Shown here: positions 18,570 to 28,200 of the stretch, piece after piece
How the letters are laid out: the number at the start of each line of letters is the position of its first letter
How positions within the stretch are numbered: position 1 is the first letter of the stretch
NCBI RefSeq assembly: GCF_000772045.1
Contig: NZ_CP009754.1
Span: 2,666,001-2,730,000 of the forward strand
Length of the DNA: 64,000 nt
From: Streptomyces sp. CCM_MD2014
GTDB taxonomy: Bacteria; Actinomycetota; Actinomycetes; Streptomycetales; Streptomycetaceae
Direction: 5' to 3'
Translations under genes and position numbers: made by a program
The notes under the pieces: model-generated
Told to the model about the DNA's origin: nothing
Seen by the model: the letters and a program-made list of their open reading frames with translations, nothing else
The model's database searches: none

Positions 18570-18758
18570 CTACTCTGCGACCGACGCCGCGGCCGGGGCT
18601 TCCATGAGGATCGTGCGGCGGGGGTTGGCGGTCTGGGCGGGGAGCTCGACGGCGTGCTCCGGCTGCTCCGGCGTCCGCAGCTCGTCGGCGTCCTTGAGGT
18701 GCGCCAGCGTCGTGCGTCGCGGGTTGGCGATCTTGTGGAACATCATCGTCGTCTTCAC
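18570..18758 (-). CDS. Short ORF encoding a 62-aa peptide with two ANPRRT motifs
   Basis: GTG at 18758 (or ATG at 18746) opens MKTTMMFHKIANPRRTTLAH; after an acidic middle the peptide continues PAQTANPRRTILMEAPAA and ends ASVAE. The hexapeptide ANPRRT occurs twice, about 32 residues apart, each time followed by a hydrophobic stretch (TLAHL, ILMEA). There is no cysteine, no signal peptide and no membrane segment. The ribosome-binding site is weak. It lies alone between the hydrolase gene and conservon 1, divergent from it. It could be a processed peptide, a small regulatory protein, or a non-coding frame; no family is recognised. Confidence 0.5.
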   Translation of the reverse strand: MKTTMMFHKIANPRRTTLAHLKDADELRTPEQPEHAVELPAQTANPRRTILMEAPAAASVAE

Positions 18759-19359
18759 GGTTGTTCTGAGCCCTGTCGTGTCCGGGCGCCCGAGGGCGTG
18801 GAGAGCCCCTGCGAGGGCGCGGGTTGTCGGTTTTGCCTTCTCTGTAAAGCGTCAGGCTAGACACGCCATTCCCCGCAGCCCGCGGGGGAGACCAGGAACC
18901 AGGTGTGAGTTTGCTCACTTATCAAGGGTCAAACCGGTCAATTGCGACGCCGACGCCACTCCGACCAATCAGACATTGCACACCTGAAGCCATCATTCCG
19001 CTGCTGATCATGGCGACTGGGACACCCGCCCCACCTCGGCGACTCGCGCACATACGTCCGCTTTGCGGGTGATCATCTTCTACGTCAGGTGACTCGCCCC
19101 TCACGTGCTGTCACGTATCTCACGGCCTGCCCCACGGGCCTTGTTGGAGATCCTGCACTGTGCTGGAATTCCACGGACCGCCGCAGGATCGAGCCGGCGC
19201 ACAGGGGGCGCACACCAGCGCCGAGCGGCGGCGAGAAGGGGGAACCAGCGCCGGTCACTCACGACCAACACAGGGGCGTATTCAGGGCGCCCCTTTGACG
19301 CCGACACCGTGCCCGGCCGTTCACGCGGAGGGGCGCCTGGTCCAGAGGTTGCGACGCTA
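18759..19359. promoter_or_regulatory. Intergenic region upstream of conservon 1
   Basis: A 600-base stretch without a convincing gene. It holds a palindrome GTGAG-TTTG-CTCAC at 18905-18918, which on the minus strand resembles the BldD box pattern AGTGA...TCAC. It also holds TGGAATTCCA at 19164-19173 inside an element shared with the second conservon (listed separately). The start codon of cvnA1 is uncertain, so part of this may be translated. Confidence 0.45.
19160..19173 (+). promoter_or_regulatory. Element GTGCTGGAATTCCA upstream of cvnA1
   Basis: Thirteen of fourteen bases match GTGCTGGAATGCCA at 25107-25120, upstream of the second conservon. It contains a palindrome and an extended -10-like TGCTGGAAT. 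It may be a shared operator or a promoter -10. Confidence 0.4.
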
Positions 19360-22300
19360 GTGCAGGGACGTTTCAAGAGGGATGGCAGCGCTTCGGCGGA
19401 GCCGGAGCCGCAGGGCGGGACTGGCCCCAAGGCCGTCAGCTCCTCGCCCCAGCACGCCCAGAACCCGGGTCAGACCCAGCCCGGGGACGGCGGGGAGCGC
19501 GCCGGTCAGGCCGCCGACCCGTCCGCGCCCGGCCAGCAGCCGCCCGCCAAGCCGGCCAAGGGCCCGACCGGCCCCGGCCCGCGAATAGCCCTGCGCAACT
19601 GGCGGATCTCCACGCGTCTGGTCTCGCTGCTGGCGCTCCCGGTGGTCGCGGCGACCTCGCTGGGTGCGCTGCGCATCAACCAGTCGATCGACGACATCCA
19701 GCAGCTCGAGAACATGAAGCTGCTGACCGAGATGACCAAGCAGGCCACCGAGCTGGCGCACGCCCTCCAGGAGGAGCGCGACCAGTCCGCCGGCCCGCTG
19801 GCCCACGGCTCGAAGTCCAGCGCCATCGCCGTCAAGGGCGACCGCGAGCAGACCGACCGGGCCCTGAAGAACTTCCTCGACAAGTCCGAGCAGATCGACG
19901 CGGCCAGCAAGGACGGCCAGCTCGTCGGCGTCCGGGACAGCCTCGTCGGCATCGCGAGCGACCTGAACGACCTGACCAAGATCCGCAGCACGGCGTACAC
20001 GGCGAAGGACAACTCGACCCAGACGGTCGAGTCCTACCACCGCCTGATCACCCACCTGCTCGACCTCTCGCAGGACATGGCGGAGGCGACCAGCAACTCG
20101 GAGATGATCCAGCGCACGCGCGCCCTGTCGGCCTTCTCCTCGGCCAAGGAGTACGCCTCCATCCAGCGCGCGGTCCTCGCCGCGGCGCTCCCCGCGAACA
20201 ACACGGACAAGGGCGACCTCGCCGAGAACGACCGGCTGTACGCCCAGTCGGCGCTGCAGAGCCAGACCTCCGAGATCCGCAGCTTCAGCAGCATCTACGG
20301 CGAGGGCGCGGAGGACCTGCTCAAGCCGATCACCGAGGGCAACCCGGTGATCGAGGCGTCCGACCAGTACGCGGGCCGCGCCCTCGGCAAGGAACACGGT
20401 CTGGAGAGCCTGAAGTCCCGGTCCTACCAGGACTGGCTGGACGACAGCTCGACCAAGATCCAGCAGATGAAGAACATCGAGCTGAAGCTGCTGGAGGACA
20501 TGGAGCAGCAGGCCCGTGAGCTGCGCAACGAGTCCGAGCGAGAGGCCATCATCTCCGGTGTCCTCATCCTGCTCGTGCTCGGCGTCTCCCTGGTCGGCGC
20601 GTTCGTCGTGGCCCGGTCCATGATCCGCTCGCTGCGCCGCCTGGAGGACACCGCGACCAAGGTCGCCCAGGACCGCCTGCCCGAGCTGGTCAAGCAGCTC
20701 TCCGAGACCGACCCGCAGGACGTCGACACCTCGGTGGAGTCGGTCGGCGTGCACTCCCGGGACGAGATCGGCCGAGTGGCCGCGGCCTTCGACGACGTGC
20801 ACCGCGAGGCGGTTCGCCTCGCCGCCGAGCAGGCCCTGCTGCGGGGCAACGTCAACGCGATGTTCACCAACCTCTCGCGCCGCTCCCAGGGCCTCATCCA
20901 GCGTCAGCTCTCGCTCATCTCCGAACTGGAGTCCCGCGAGGCCGACCCGGACCAGCTGTCCTCGCTCTTCAAGCTCGACCACCTCGCGACGCGTATGCGC
21001 CGTAACGGTGAGAACCTCCTCGTCCTCGCCGGTGAGGAGCCCGGCCGCCGCTGGACGCGTCCGGTGCCGCTGGTCGACGTGCTCCGCGCCGCCGCCTCCG
21101 AGGTGGAGCAGTACGAGCGCATCGAGCTGGCGTCCGTGCCGAGCACCGAGGTCGCCGGCCGTGTGGTCAACGACCTCGTGCACCTGCTCGCCGAGCTGCT
21201 GGAGAACGCGACCTCGTTCTCCTCGCCGCAGACCAAGGTCAAGGTCACCGGCCACGCGCTGCCCGACGGCCGCGTGCTGATCGAGATCCACGACACCGGC
21301 ATCGGCCTCTCGCCCGAGGACCTCGCCGCGATCAACGAGCGGCTCGCCTCGCCGCCCACCGTGGACGTCTCCGTCTCCCGCCGCATGGGTCTGTTCGTGG
21401 TCGGCCGCCTGTCCCAGCGCCACGGCATCCGCATCCAGCTGCGCCCCTCCGACTCCGGCGGTACGACCGCGCTGGTCATGCTGCCGGTCGACGTCGCCCA
21501 GGGCGGCCGCAAGCCGCAGCCCAAGCCCGGCCAGCCCGGCGCGGGCAGCGGCGGTCCGGCCGCCGCGCAGGCGGCAGCCGGTGTCGCCGCGGCCCGCCGC
21601 GGCGGTCAGGGCGGCGGCGCCCTCGGCGGTGGCGGTGCGTTCGGTGGCGGTGCTCCCGGCGCCGGTACGCCGGGCGGACGGCTCGGCGCCGGTCAGGGAG
21701 CGCGGGCCGCACTGCCCGGGCGCGACGCGGGCGGTCGCCCGGGTGCGCCGGGTGGCGCACCCGGACCCCAGTCCCCGGCGGGTCCGGGCCGGCAGAACCG
21801 TCCGGCTCCGGCCGGTGCGGGCGCCGGTGCCGGTCAGGCGCCCGGTGCTCCGCAGGGCCTGCAGGCCGCGGGCCTGAACGCGCCGCAGGGCAACGCGCCG
21901 ACGAACAACGCCTCGCAGGGGCAGGACATGTTCGGCGGCACCCGCACTCCGGCCGCGCCCCCGCAGCGCGGCAAGCGCGGAACGGGCGGCGACGCCGACC
22001 AGGGCCGTCGTCCGCAGCTGCCCCCGCGCGGCGGTCCCCGGGCCGAGCTGCCCGGCGGCAACCCCCAGCCCCGCGTGCCCAGCTGGAGCGACGAGAACGC
22101 GCAGCCGCCCGTGCCGCGCGCCTCGCTGGACGCCCCGCGCGGCCACGACGAGCCGGACAGCTCCCGCACCGACCTGACCCCGCGCCTCGACGAGAGGCAG
22201 GGTCCGGGCTCGACCGCGGAGATGCCGGCGGTGCCCCGGTTCGGCGAGCCCCAGTCCCCCGCCGCCACGGCCGAGTTCGCCCGCCCCGACTTCGACGCCC

Positions 22301-23343
22301 CGGCGCCGCGACGGGACGAGCCGCAGGACACGGGCCAGTTCGCCCAGCCCGGCCAGAACCAGTACGACGGCCAGAACCAGTACGACGGGCGGAACCAGTA
22401 CCAGGACCCGTTCGCACAGGACCGGTTCGGGCAGGGTCAGTACAGCCAGGGCGGGCCCGGCCAGGGCCAGTACGACGGGGGCCGGTACGACGGCGGCCGG
22501 TCCGGCGAGGAAGCCTCGCGGGGCGACCAGTTCGCCCGGCCCGAGCCGGCCGCTCCGCAGCAGGACGGCGGACCCTTCGTCCGCTCGGACGTCTTCGGCG
22601 GACAGCCCGGCCCGGCGGCCCCGAACGGGCCCTCGGCCGACCGCTTCGCCGGCGCCCAGGGTTACGACAACGGCTCGACCGGACAGCACGACCTGCCGGC
22701 CCGTCAGAACCCGGCGGCCACCGGGCAGTTCGAGCGTCCCCAGGTGGGCGGCACGCAGGGCGGCAACGACTTCGGCGCCCCGCGTCCACCGGCCCCGCAG
22801 CGGCCGGCCCAGCCGGAGTCCGTGGGCCAGAACACCAACGGAACTCCCCCGCAGCGGCCCCAGGACGGATGGGCCCTGCCCCCGGCCTCCGGTCCCGGTG
22901 ACGGACGTACGCCGCTGTACGACACGCTGGAGACCAACTGGTTCCACGGGGACCGCGAGTCGAGGGCGCCGCAGGCCGCCCCGGCCGCCGCCCCGGAGCC
23001 GCAGGCCCCCCAGCCCCAGACCCCGGCGGCCCCCCAGCGACCGGCCACCTCCTCCTGGCGCAGCTCGCCGAACGACGATCTCGTCCGGCAGGCGGAGCGC
23101 GTCAGGCAGCCGGCCGCGGGCGGGGTCACCACCTCCGGCCTCCCGCGCCGGGTGCCCCGGGCCAACCTCGTCCCGGGGACGGCTCAGCAGCAGTCGCACC
23201 AGAGCGGTCCGGCGGTTTCGCGTGCGCCCGACGACGTGCGCGGCCGGCTGACCAATCTCCGTCGGGGAATCGCACAGGGCCGGCAGGCCGGTAACAACCA
23301 GACCGGCAGCTACCCGCGGCCCACTCACCAGCAGGAGCGTTAG
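19360..23343 (+). CDS. cvnA1: Conservon 1 sensor-kinase-like protein (CvnA)
   Basis: About 1327 residues from GTG 19360; the start is uncertain and earlier in-frame codons exist to about 19105. After a Pro/Gln-rich cytoplasmic start come a membrane segment (LVSLLALPVVAATSLGALR), a NIT-type extracellular sensor domain, a second membrane segment (AIISGVLILLVLGVSLVGAF) and a HAMP-like linker. The region LDHLATRMRRNGENLLVLAGEEPGRRW and the ATP-binding domain (LLAELLENATSFSSP, DTGIGLSPEDL) follow. Some 550 residues of Pro/Gly/Gln-rich linker with NQYDG repeats come last, ending in a conserved tail (SGLPRRVPRANLV, VSRAPDDVRGRLTNLRRG). It is thought to signal to the downstream roadblock/GTPase proteins at the membrane. 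Confidence 0.9.
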   Translation: MQGRFKRDGSASAEPEPQGGTGPKAVSSSPQHAQNPGQTQPGDGGERAGQAADPSAPGQQPPAKPAKGPTGPGPRIALRNWRISTRLVSLLALPVVAATSLGALRINQSIDDIQQLENMKLLTEMTKQATELAHALQEERDQSAGPLAHGSKSSAIAVKGDREQTDRALKNFLDKSEQIDAASKDGQLVGVRDSLVGIASDLNDLTKIRSTAYTAKDNSTQTVESYHRLITHLLDLSQDMAEATSNSEMIQRTRALSAFSSAKEYASIQRAVLAAALPANNTDKGDLAENDRLYAQSALQSQTSEIRSFSSIYGEGAEDLLKPITEGNPVIEASDQYAGRALGKEHGLESLKSRSYQDWLDDSSTKIQQMKNIELKLLEDMEQQARELRNESEREAIISGVLILLVLGVSLVGAFVVARSMIRSLRRLEDTATKVAQDRLPELVKQLSETDPQDVDTSVESVGVHSRDEIGRVAAAFDDVHREAVRLAAEQALLRGNVNAMFTNLSRRSQGLIQRQLSLISELESREADPDQLSSLFKLDHLATRMRRNGENLLVLAGEEPGRRWTRPVPLVDVLRAAASEVEQYERIELASVPSTEVAGRVVNDLVHLLAELLENATSFSSPQTKVKVTGHALPDGRVLIEIHDTGIGLSPEDLAAINERLASPPTVDVSVSRRMGLFVVGRLSQRHGIRIQLRPSDSGGTTALVMLPVDVAQGGRKPQPKPGQPGAGSGGPAAAQAAAGVAAARRGGQGGGALGGGGAFGGGAPGAGTPGGRLGAGQGARAALPGRDAGGRPGAPGGAPGPQSPAGPGRQNRPAPAGAGAGAGQAPGAPQGLQAAGLNAPQGNAPTNNASQGQDMFGGTRTPAAPPQRGKRGTGGDADQGRRPQLPPRGGPRAELPGGNPQPRVPSWSDENAQPPVPRASLDAPRGHDEPDSSRTDLTPRLDERQGPGSTAEMPAVPRFGEPQSPAATAEFARPDFDAPAPRRDEPQDTGQFAQPGQNQYDGQNQYDGRNQYQDPFAQDRFGQGQYSQGGPGQGQYDGGRYDGGRSGEEASRGDQFARPEPAAPQQDGGPFVRSDVFGGQPGPAAPNGPSADRFAGAQGYDNGSTGQHDLPARQNPAATGQFERPQVGGTQGGNDFGAPRPPAPQRPAQPESVGQNTNGTPPQRPQDGWALPPASGPGDGRTPLYDTLETNWFHGDRESRAPQAAPAAAPEPQAPQPQTPAAPQRPATSSWRSSPNDDLVRQAERVRQPAAGGVTTSGLPRRVPRANLVPGTAQQQSHQSGPAVSRAPDDVRGRLTNLRRGIAQGRQAGNNQTGSYPRPTHQQER

Positions 23344-23766
23344 TTGAGCCCGATGAGCCAGGCGGCACAGAACCTCAACTGGTTGATCACGAATTTCGTG
23401 GACAACACCCCGGGGGTGTCCCACACCGTCGTCGTGTCCGCCGACGGACTCCTCCTGGCGATGTCCGAGGGCTTCCCTCGTGACCGCGCCGACCAGCTCG
23501 CGGCCGTCGCCTCGGGGCTGACCTCGCTGACCGCCGGGGCGTCCCGGATCTTCGAGGGCGGCAACGTCGCGCAGACGGTCGTGGAGATGGAGCGGGGCTT
23601 CCTCTTCCTCATGTCCGTCTCGGACGGCTCGTCCCTGGCCGTCCTCGCGCACCCGGAGTGCGACATCGGCCTCGTCGGCTACGAGATGGCGCTCCTGGTC
23701 GACCGCGCGGGCGCGGTCCTCACACCCGACCTGCGCGCCGAACTACAAGGCAGTCTGCTCCACTGA
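23344..23766 (+). CDS. cvnB1: Conservon 1 roadblock/LC7 protein (CvnB)
   Basis: A 140-residue MglB-like protein. TTG at 23344, directly after the cvnA stop and six bases beyond AGGAG, matches the GTG used by its paralogue at 28494; ATG at 23353 is the alternative. The sequence runs QAAQNLNWLITNFVDNTPGV, HTVVVSADGLLLAMSEGFPR and LDRAGAVL-type ending VLTPDLRAELQGSLLH. Roadblock proteins act as partners or GTPase-activating proteins of Ras-like GTPases, here CvnD. It is nearly identical to the second-copy CvnB. Confidence 0.94.
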   Translation: MSPMSQAAQNLNWLITNFVDNTPGVSHTVVVSADGLLLAMSEGFPRDRADQLAAVASGLTSLTAGASRIFEGGNVAQTVVEMERGFLFLMSVSDGSSLAVLAHPECDIGLVGYEMALLVDRAGAVLTPDLRAELQGSLLH

Positions 23767-23877
23767 TCGGCCCCGGCACCACCCGAGTTACCAAATCACC
23801 GTCCGGCCGCCACAATCCCCCCACCGGCCTCGTCAGACGGCACGACTGACCAACCTGCTGTCCCGCCCGGAGGATTC

Positions 23878-24276
23878 ATGACCCCGCCCACCGCCTCTCA
23901 TGATCCGTACGCGGAGCCGTACGAGGACGAGGGCGACCAGCCGCTGGTACGTCCCTACGCGATGACCGGTGGCCGGACCAGGCCGCGCTATCAGCTCGCC
24001 ATCGAGGCACTGATCAGTACGACGGCCGACCCGGCAGCGCTCATGGGGTTGCTCCCCGAGCACCAGCGGATCTGCCACTTGTGCCGCGAGGTGAAATCGG
24101 TGGCCGAGGTGTCGGCCCTGCTGGCGATGCCGCTGGGCGTGGCGCGGATCCTGGTCGCGGACCTCGCGGAGGCCGGGATGGTCGCGGTCCACCAGCCCGG
24201 CGGCGACGAGAACAACGGCGGTGCGCCGGACGTGACACTGCTCGAAAGGGTGCTCAGTGGACTTCGAAAGCTCTGA
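23878..24276 (+). CDS. cvnC1: Conservon 1 DUF742 protein (CvnC)
   Basis: A 132-residue protein with GGAGG five bases before ATG 23878. After a short acidic start it reads LVRPYAMTGGRTRPRYQLAIEAL, then LPEHQRICHLCREVKSVAEVSALLAMPLGVARILVADLAEAGMV, a winged-helix-like DUF742 domain. The C-terminus LLERVLSGLRKL overlaps the cvnD start by 20 bases, showing translational coupling. Its role in the conservon complex is not known in detail. Confidence 0.93.
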   Translation: MTPPTASHDPYAEPYEDEGDQPLVRPYAMTGGRTRPRYQLAIEALISTTADPAALMGLLPEHQRICHLCREVKSVAEVSALLAMPLGVARILVADLAEAGMVAVHQPGGDENNGGAPDVTLLERVLSGLRKL

Positions 24277-24832
24277 CGGAGGGCGGGCGACCACCTCCGC
24301 GAAGATCGTGGTGGCCGGCGGCTTCGGCGTCGGCAAGACCACGTTCGTGGGCGCCGTCTCCGAGATCAACCCCCTGCGCACCGAGGCCGTGATGACCTCG
24401 GCCAGCGCCGGGATCGACGACCTCACGCACACCGGGGACAAGACGACCACGACGGTCGCCATGGACTTCGGCCGCATCACGCTCGACCAGGACCTGATCC
24501 TGTACCTGTTCGGCACTCCGGGCCAGGACCGGTTCTGGTTCATGTGGGACGACCTGGTGCGCGGCGCCATCGGTGCGGTCGTGCTGTGCGACACCCGCCG
24601 TCTGGCCGACTGCTTCCCTGCCGTCGACTACTTCGAGAACAGCGGTCTGCCGTTCGTCGTCGCGCTCAACGGCTTCGACGGGCAGCAGCCGTACACGCCG
24701 GACGAGGTGCGCGAGGCGCTGCAGATCGGTCCGGACACGCCGATCATCACGACCGACGCCCGGCACCGGGCCGACGCGAAGTCCGCACTGATCACGCTGG
24801 TCGAGCACGCGCTGATGGCCCGCCTGCGGTAG
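24257..24832 (+). CDS. cvnD1: Conservon 1 Ras/Arf-like GTPase (CvnD)
   Basis: A 191-residue small GTPase starting with GTG 24257. The P-loop is GGFGVGKTT, the switch region DLTHTGDKTTTTVAMDFGRITL, the G3 box GTPGQDRF, and the base-specificity segment NGFDG replaces the usual NKxD. This layout is typical of the actinobacterial conservon and MglA-like group. It overlaps cvnC1. Its product probably cycles with the roadblock protein CvnB1 at the membrane receptor. Confidence 0.94.
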   Translation: MDFESSDGGRATTSAKIVVAGGFGVGKTTFVGAVSEINPLRTEAVMTSASAGIDDLTHTGDKTTTTVAMDFGRITLDQDLILYLFGTPGQDRFWFMWDDLVRGAIGAVVLCDTRRLADCFPAVDYFENSGLPFVVALNGFDGQQPYTPDEVREALQIGPDTPIITTDARHRADAKSALITLVEHALMARLR

Positions 24833-24890
24833 GCCCGTCAACCGTCGCAGCCAAGTCGGCGGAGCGCTACGGCACTTGTCGTAGACGGTT

Positions 24891-24926
24891 CGGAGCCGAC
24901 TGTGTCCTTTGACACGGTCGGCTCCG
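24891..24926 (+). terminator. Terminator of conservon 1
   Basis: A 16-bp stem CGGAGCCGACTGTGTC / GACACGGTCGGCTCCG with one G-T pair and a CTTT loop, 58 bases after the cvnD1 stop. Confidence 0.8.
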
Positions 24927-25234
24927 CTGTTCATAACGTTTCGGCAGAGGAATCGGGTGGTACCGACACGCGACGCGGTCAGGTGGTCTCGCTGCGCGCA
25001 CGAACGCCCCGTCTTTTGACGGGCCTCGCTCTTTATGACCGTTTTACGTGGGGCTTACATCACGTGTAACCCCCGCGTTCCACTGTTTGGAAGAGCGCTG
25101 GTCGCCGTGCTGGAATGCCAGAACTGCCCAATGGTCAAAGACGTACTCAGCAGTAGCGCGTACTCGATGACGGACTGGGTTCTGAGACACAGCGGCACGA
25201 CACAGGTGCCGACCGCCGAGAGGTTGTTGGTCGA
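24927..25234. promoter_or_regulatory. Promoter region of conservon 2
   Basis: It holds a palindrome TTCCA-CTGTT-TGGAA at 25078-25092 and GTGCTGGAATGCCA at 25107-25120, nearly the same as the element before conservon 1. TTGGAA (25087) and TGGAAT (25111) could be a -35/-10 pair with an 18-base spacer. A 67-codon open frame here overlaps the cvnA2 start and is not judged to be a gene. Confidence 0.45.
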
Positions 25235-28200
25235 GTGAGGCGAAGCAAGAACAGTCCCGAGCCATCGGCCCGGGGCAACTTCACCCCGCCGCCGCGCACA
25301 GCGGCGTCCGCCCCCGCCCCCGCTGCGGAACCCCAGCCCGAGCCCGCCTCCAGTGGTGGCCGTTTCACGCCGCGGAACTGGCGGGTGACCACCCGGCTGA
25401 ACGCGATCCTGCTCATACCCGTGCTGGTCGGCCTGGTCATGGGCGGCTTCCAGGTGAAGAGCTCGATCGACACCTGGCAGGACGCCGAGGACGCCGAGAG
25501 CACGGCGCGTCTCGTGCGCGCCTCCCTGGGTTACGCCACCGCCCTCTACAACGAGCGCGACGTCACGGCGGCCCCGCTGCTGCAGGGCAAGGGTGAGAAG
25601 GACGCCGCCGTCGTCAAGGCCCGCCAGGCCACCGACGAGGCGGCCGACACCTTCGACCAGGCGGCCCAGGGCATGCCCGACAAGGCGGGCCTGGAACGCC
25701 GGCTGAAGGTGTTCCGCGAGCAGGAGCCCAAGCTCCAGACGCTGCGGGCGGCCGCGTACACCTCCAAGCTCAAGGGCGTGGAGACCGAGGAGGGTTACAC
25801 CGGCGTCGCCCACCCCTTGATGGAGTTCGCCAACGAGCTCGGTCTGGGCACCGGCAACATCACCTCCTACGGCCGGACCGTCTACGCGATCTCGCTGACC
25901 AAGGCCGCGCTCTCCCTCGAGCGCTCCATCGGCATGCACATGCTGGTCAAGCCGGGTCCGGAGCCCGGCCACCTCGCCAGCCAGCGCGTCGCGCTCTCCT
26001 CGTACGCCTACCTGGAGCGCATCGCGGTCGAGGAGTACATCGGCGGCGGCACCGAGGCGGACGCGCAGAAGCTCGAGGACGCCGAGGCGAAGCTCAAGGA
26101 GGACGGCGCGGCCATGGCCAAGGAGGCCAAGGCCAAGGACCCGGACTACGTGCCGCCGCCGTCCAACCCGACGACGATGATCTCCGAGCTGGCCGGACTC
26201 GAGTCCACGGACACGAGCGCGCGTGCGGAGCTGGCCCAGCAGGGCATCACGCCGGAAAACTGGTGGGCGGTCAACACCCTCAAGTTCGACGCTTACCAGA
26301 AGATCGAGTCGGACCTCGCGGACAAGGCGGTGTCCGAGGCGTCCACGATCGCCGACGACGCCGAGCGCGACGCCTACATCACGGGTGCCGCGGTCGTGAC
26401 CGCGCTGCTCGCCGCGTTCGTCCTGGCCGGCATGGTGGCCCGCGGCATGAGCCGCTCCATGCGCCAACTGCGCAACGCCGCCTTCGGCATCGCCGAGCAG
26501 CGCCTGCCGATGCTGGTCGACCAGCTCTCCCGCACCGACCCGGGCCGGGTCGACACCAAGGTGCAGCCGATCCCGATCACCTCGACCGACGAGATCGGCG
26601 AGGTCGCCCGCGCCTTCGACCAGGTGCACCGGGAGGCGGTCCGGCTCGCCTCCGAGCAGGCCCTGCTGCGGGGCAACATCAACGCGATCTTCACCAACCT
26701 GTCGCGCCGCAACCAGTCGCTGATCGAGGGCCAGCTGAGCCTGATCACCGACCTGGAGAACAACGAGGCCGACCCCGACCAGCTGGAGAACCTCTTCCGG
26801 CTGGACCACCTGGCCACCCGTATGCGCCGCAACGGCGAGAACCTCCTGGTCCTCGCCGGTGAGGAGCCCGGCCGCCGCTGGGACCAGCCGGTGCCGCTGG
26901 TGGACGTGCTGCGCGCCGCCTCCTCCGAGGTGGAGCAGTACGAGCGCATCGAGCTGTCCGGTGTGCCGGAGGCCGAGATCCACGGCCGCGCCGTGACCGA
27001 CCTCGTGCACCTGCTCGCCGAGCTGCTGGAGAACGCCACCACGTTCTCCTCGCCGCAGACCAAGGTCCGCGTCACCGCGACCCGGCTGCCCGACGGCCGC
27101 GTGATGGTCGAGATCCACGACAAGGGCATCGGCCTGACCGCCGAGGACTTCGCGGACATCAACCACAAGCTGGCCAACCCGCCGACCGTGGACGCCGCGA
27201 TCTCGCAGCGTATGGGCCTGTTCGTGGTCGGCCGGCTGTCCGACCGGCACGGCATCCGCGTCCAGCTCCGCCCCTCGGGCGAGCAGGCCGGCACCACCTC
27301 GCTGGTCATGCTCCCGGACGCCATCACCCACGGTGGCGGTGGCGAGCAGCAGCAGCGCGACGAGTTCACGGTCTCGCAGATCATCCCGGAGCAGAACTTC
27401 CGGGGCGAGAGCTTCGCGCAGGTCGGCCAGCCCATGCGGACCGCGGCCGAACTGGGCTTCGACGACAGCCGCTACGCCGAGATCCCCGACGACATCCGCG
27501 AACTCGACCCGGTCGGCCGCTCGCTGATGCGCGAGGAGCGCCGCGCGGCCCTGGAGGCCCAGTCGCAGCCCGAGCTGCCCGGCCCCGCGGACCCGGTCGA
27601 GGGCGGGAACACCGAGGCCACCGGCTTCCAGGACCAGTTCACCGGACAGCAGCAGGGCTACGACCAGGCTCTCGACGGCTACCAGCAGCAGCCGAACGGT
27701 ACGTACCAGGAGTCGCCCAACGGCACGTACCAGGAGTCGCCCAACGGCGCGTACGGGGAGTCGCCCAACGGCGCGTTCGACCAGCAGGCGTCGTACGCCG
27801 ACCAGCAGCAGGCGTACCGCGAACCGCAGCAGGCGTCGTACGACGAGCAGTACTACGCGCCGAACGGCGGCCTGCCGGAGAACGGGAACCACTCCCCCTT
27901 CGAGCAGCGGCGCCACCAGGACGACTGGCCGCAGCAGGACGGATACCAGAACGGATATCCGGACCAGTACTCCGCGAGTGCCCCGCAGGCGCAATCCGCC
28001 CAGGCCGCTGACGTGAACGAGGCGGACCGCGTAGGCTTCGACCGTCCGGGGCCGGCCCCCTCCGCCGCCCACGAGCTGACCGACGCCGGTCTTCCCCGCC
28101 GCGGATCCACCGCGAGCGGCGCGGGCGATGCGGGGCACGTGGGCCAGGAGACGCCGGCCGCCGCACCGGGGGCGGGCGGCGAGGGCACCTGGCGGTCGGC

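Noticed and set aside
18604..18987. Plus-strand open frame over the ANPRRT peptide gene
   Set aside because: It opens with MRIVRRGLAVW but has no ribosome-binding site and no internal pattern; it is the antisense of the small peptide gene.
19105..19360. Longer N-terminus of CvnA1
   Set aside because: The extra 85 residues are basic and Cys/Arg-rich, unlike CvnA2, and would swallow the shared promoter element; still, the true start is not certain.
25035..25238. Small plus-strand gene upstream of cvnA2
   Set aside because: No ribosome-binding site, weak third-position GC bias, and it overlaps the cvnA2 start and promoter elements.
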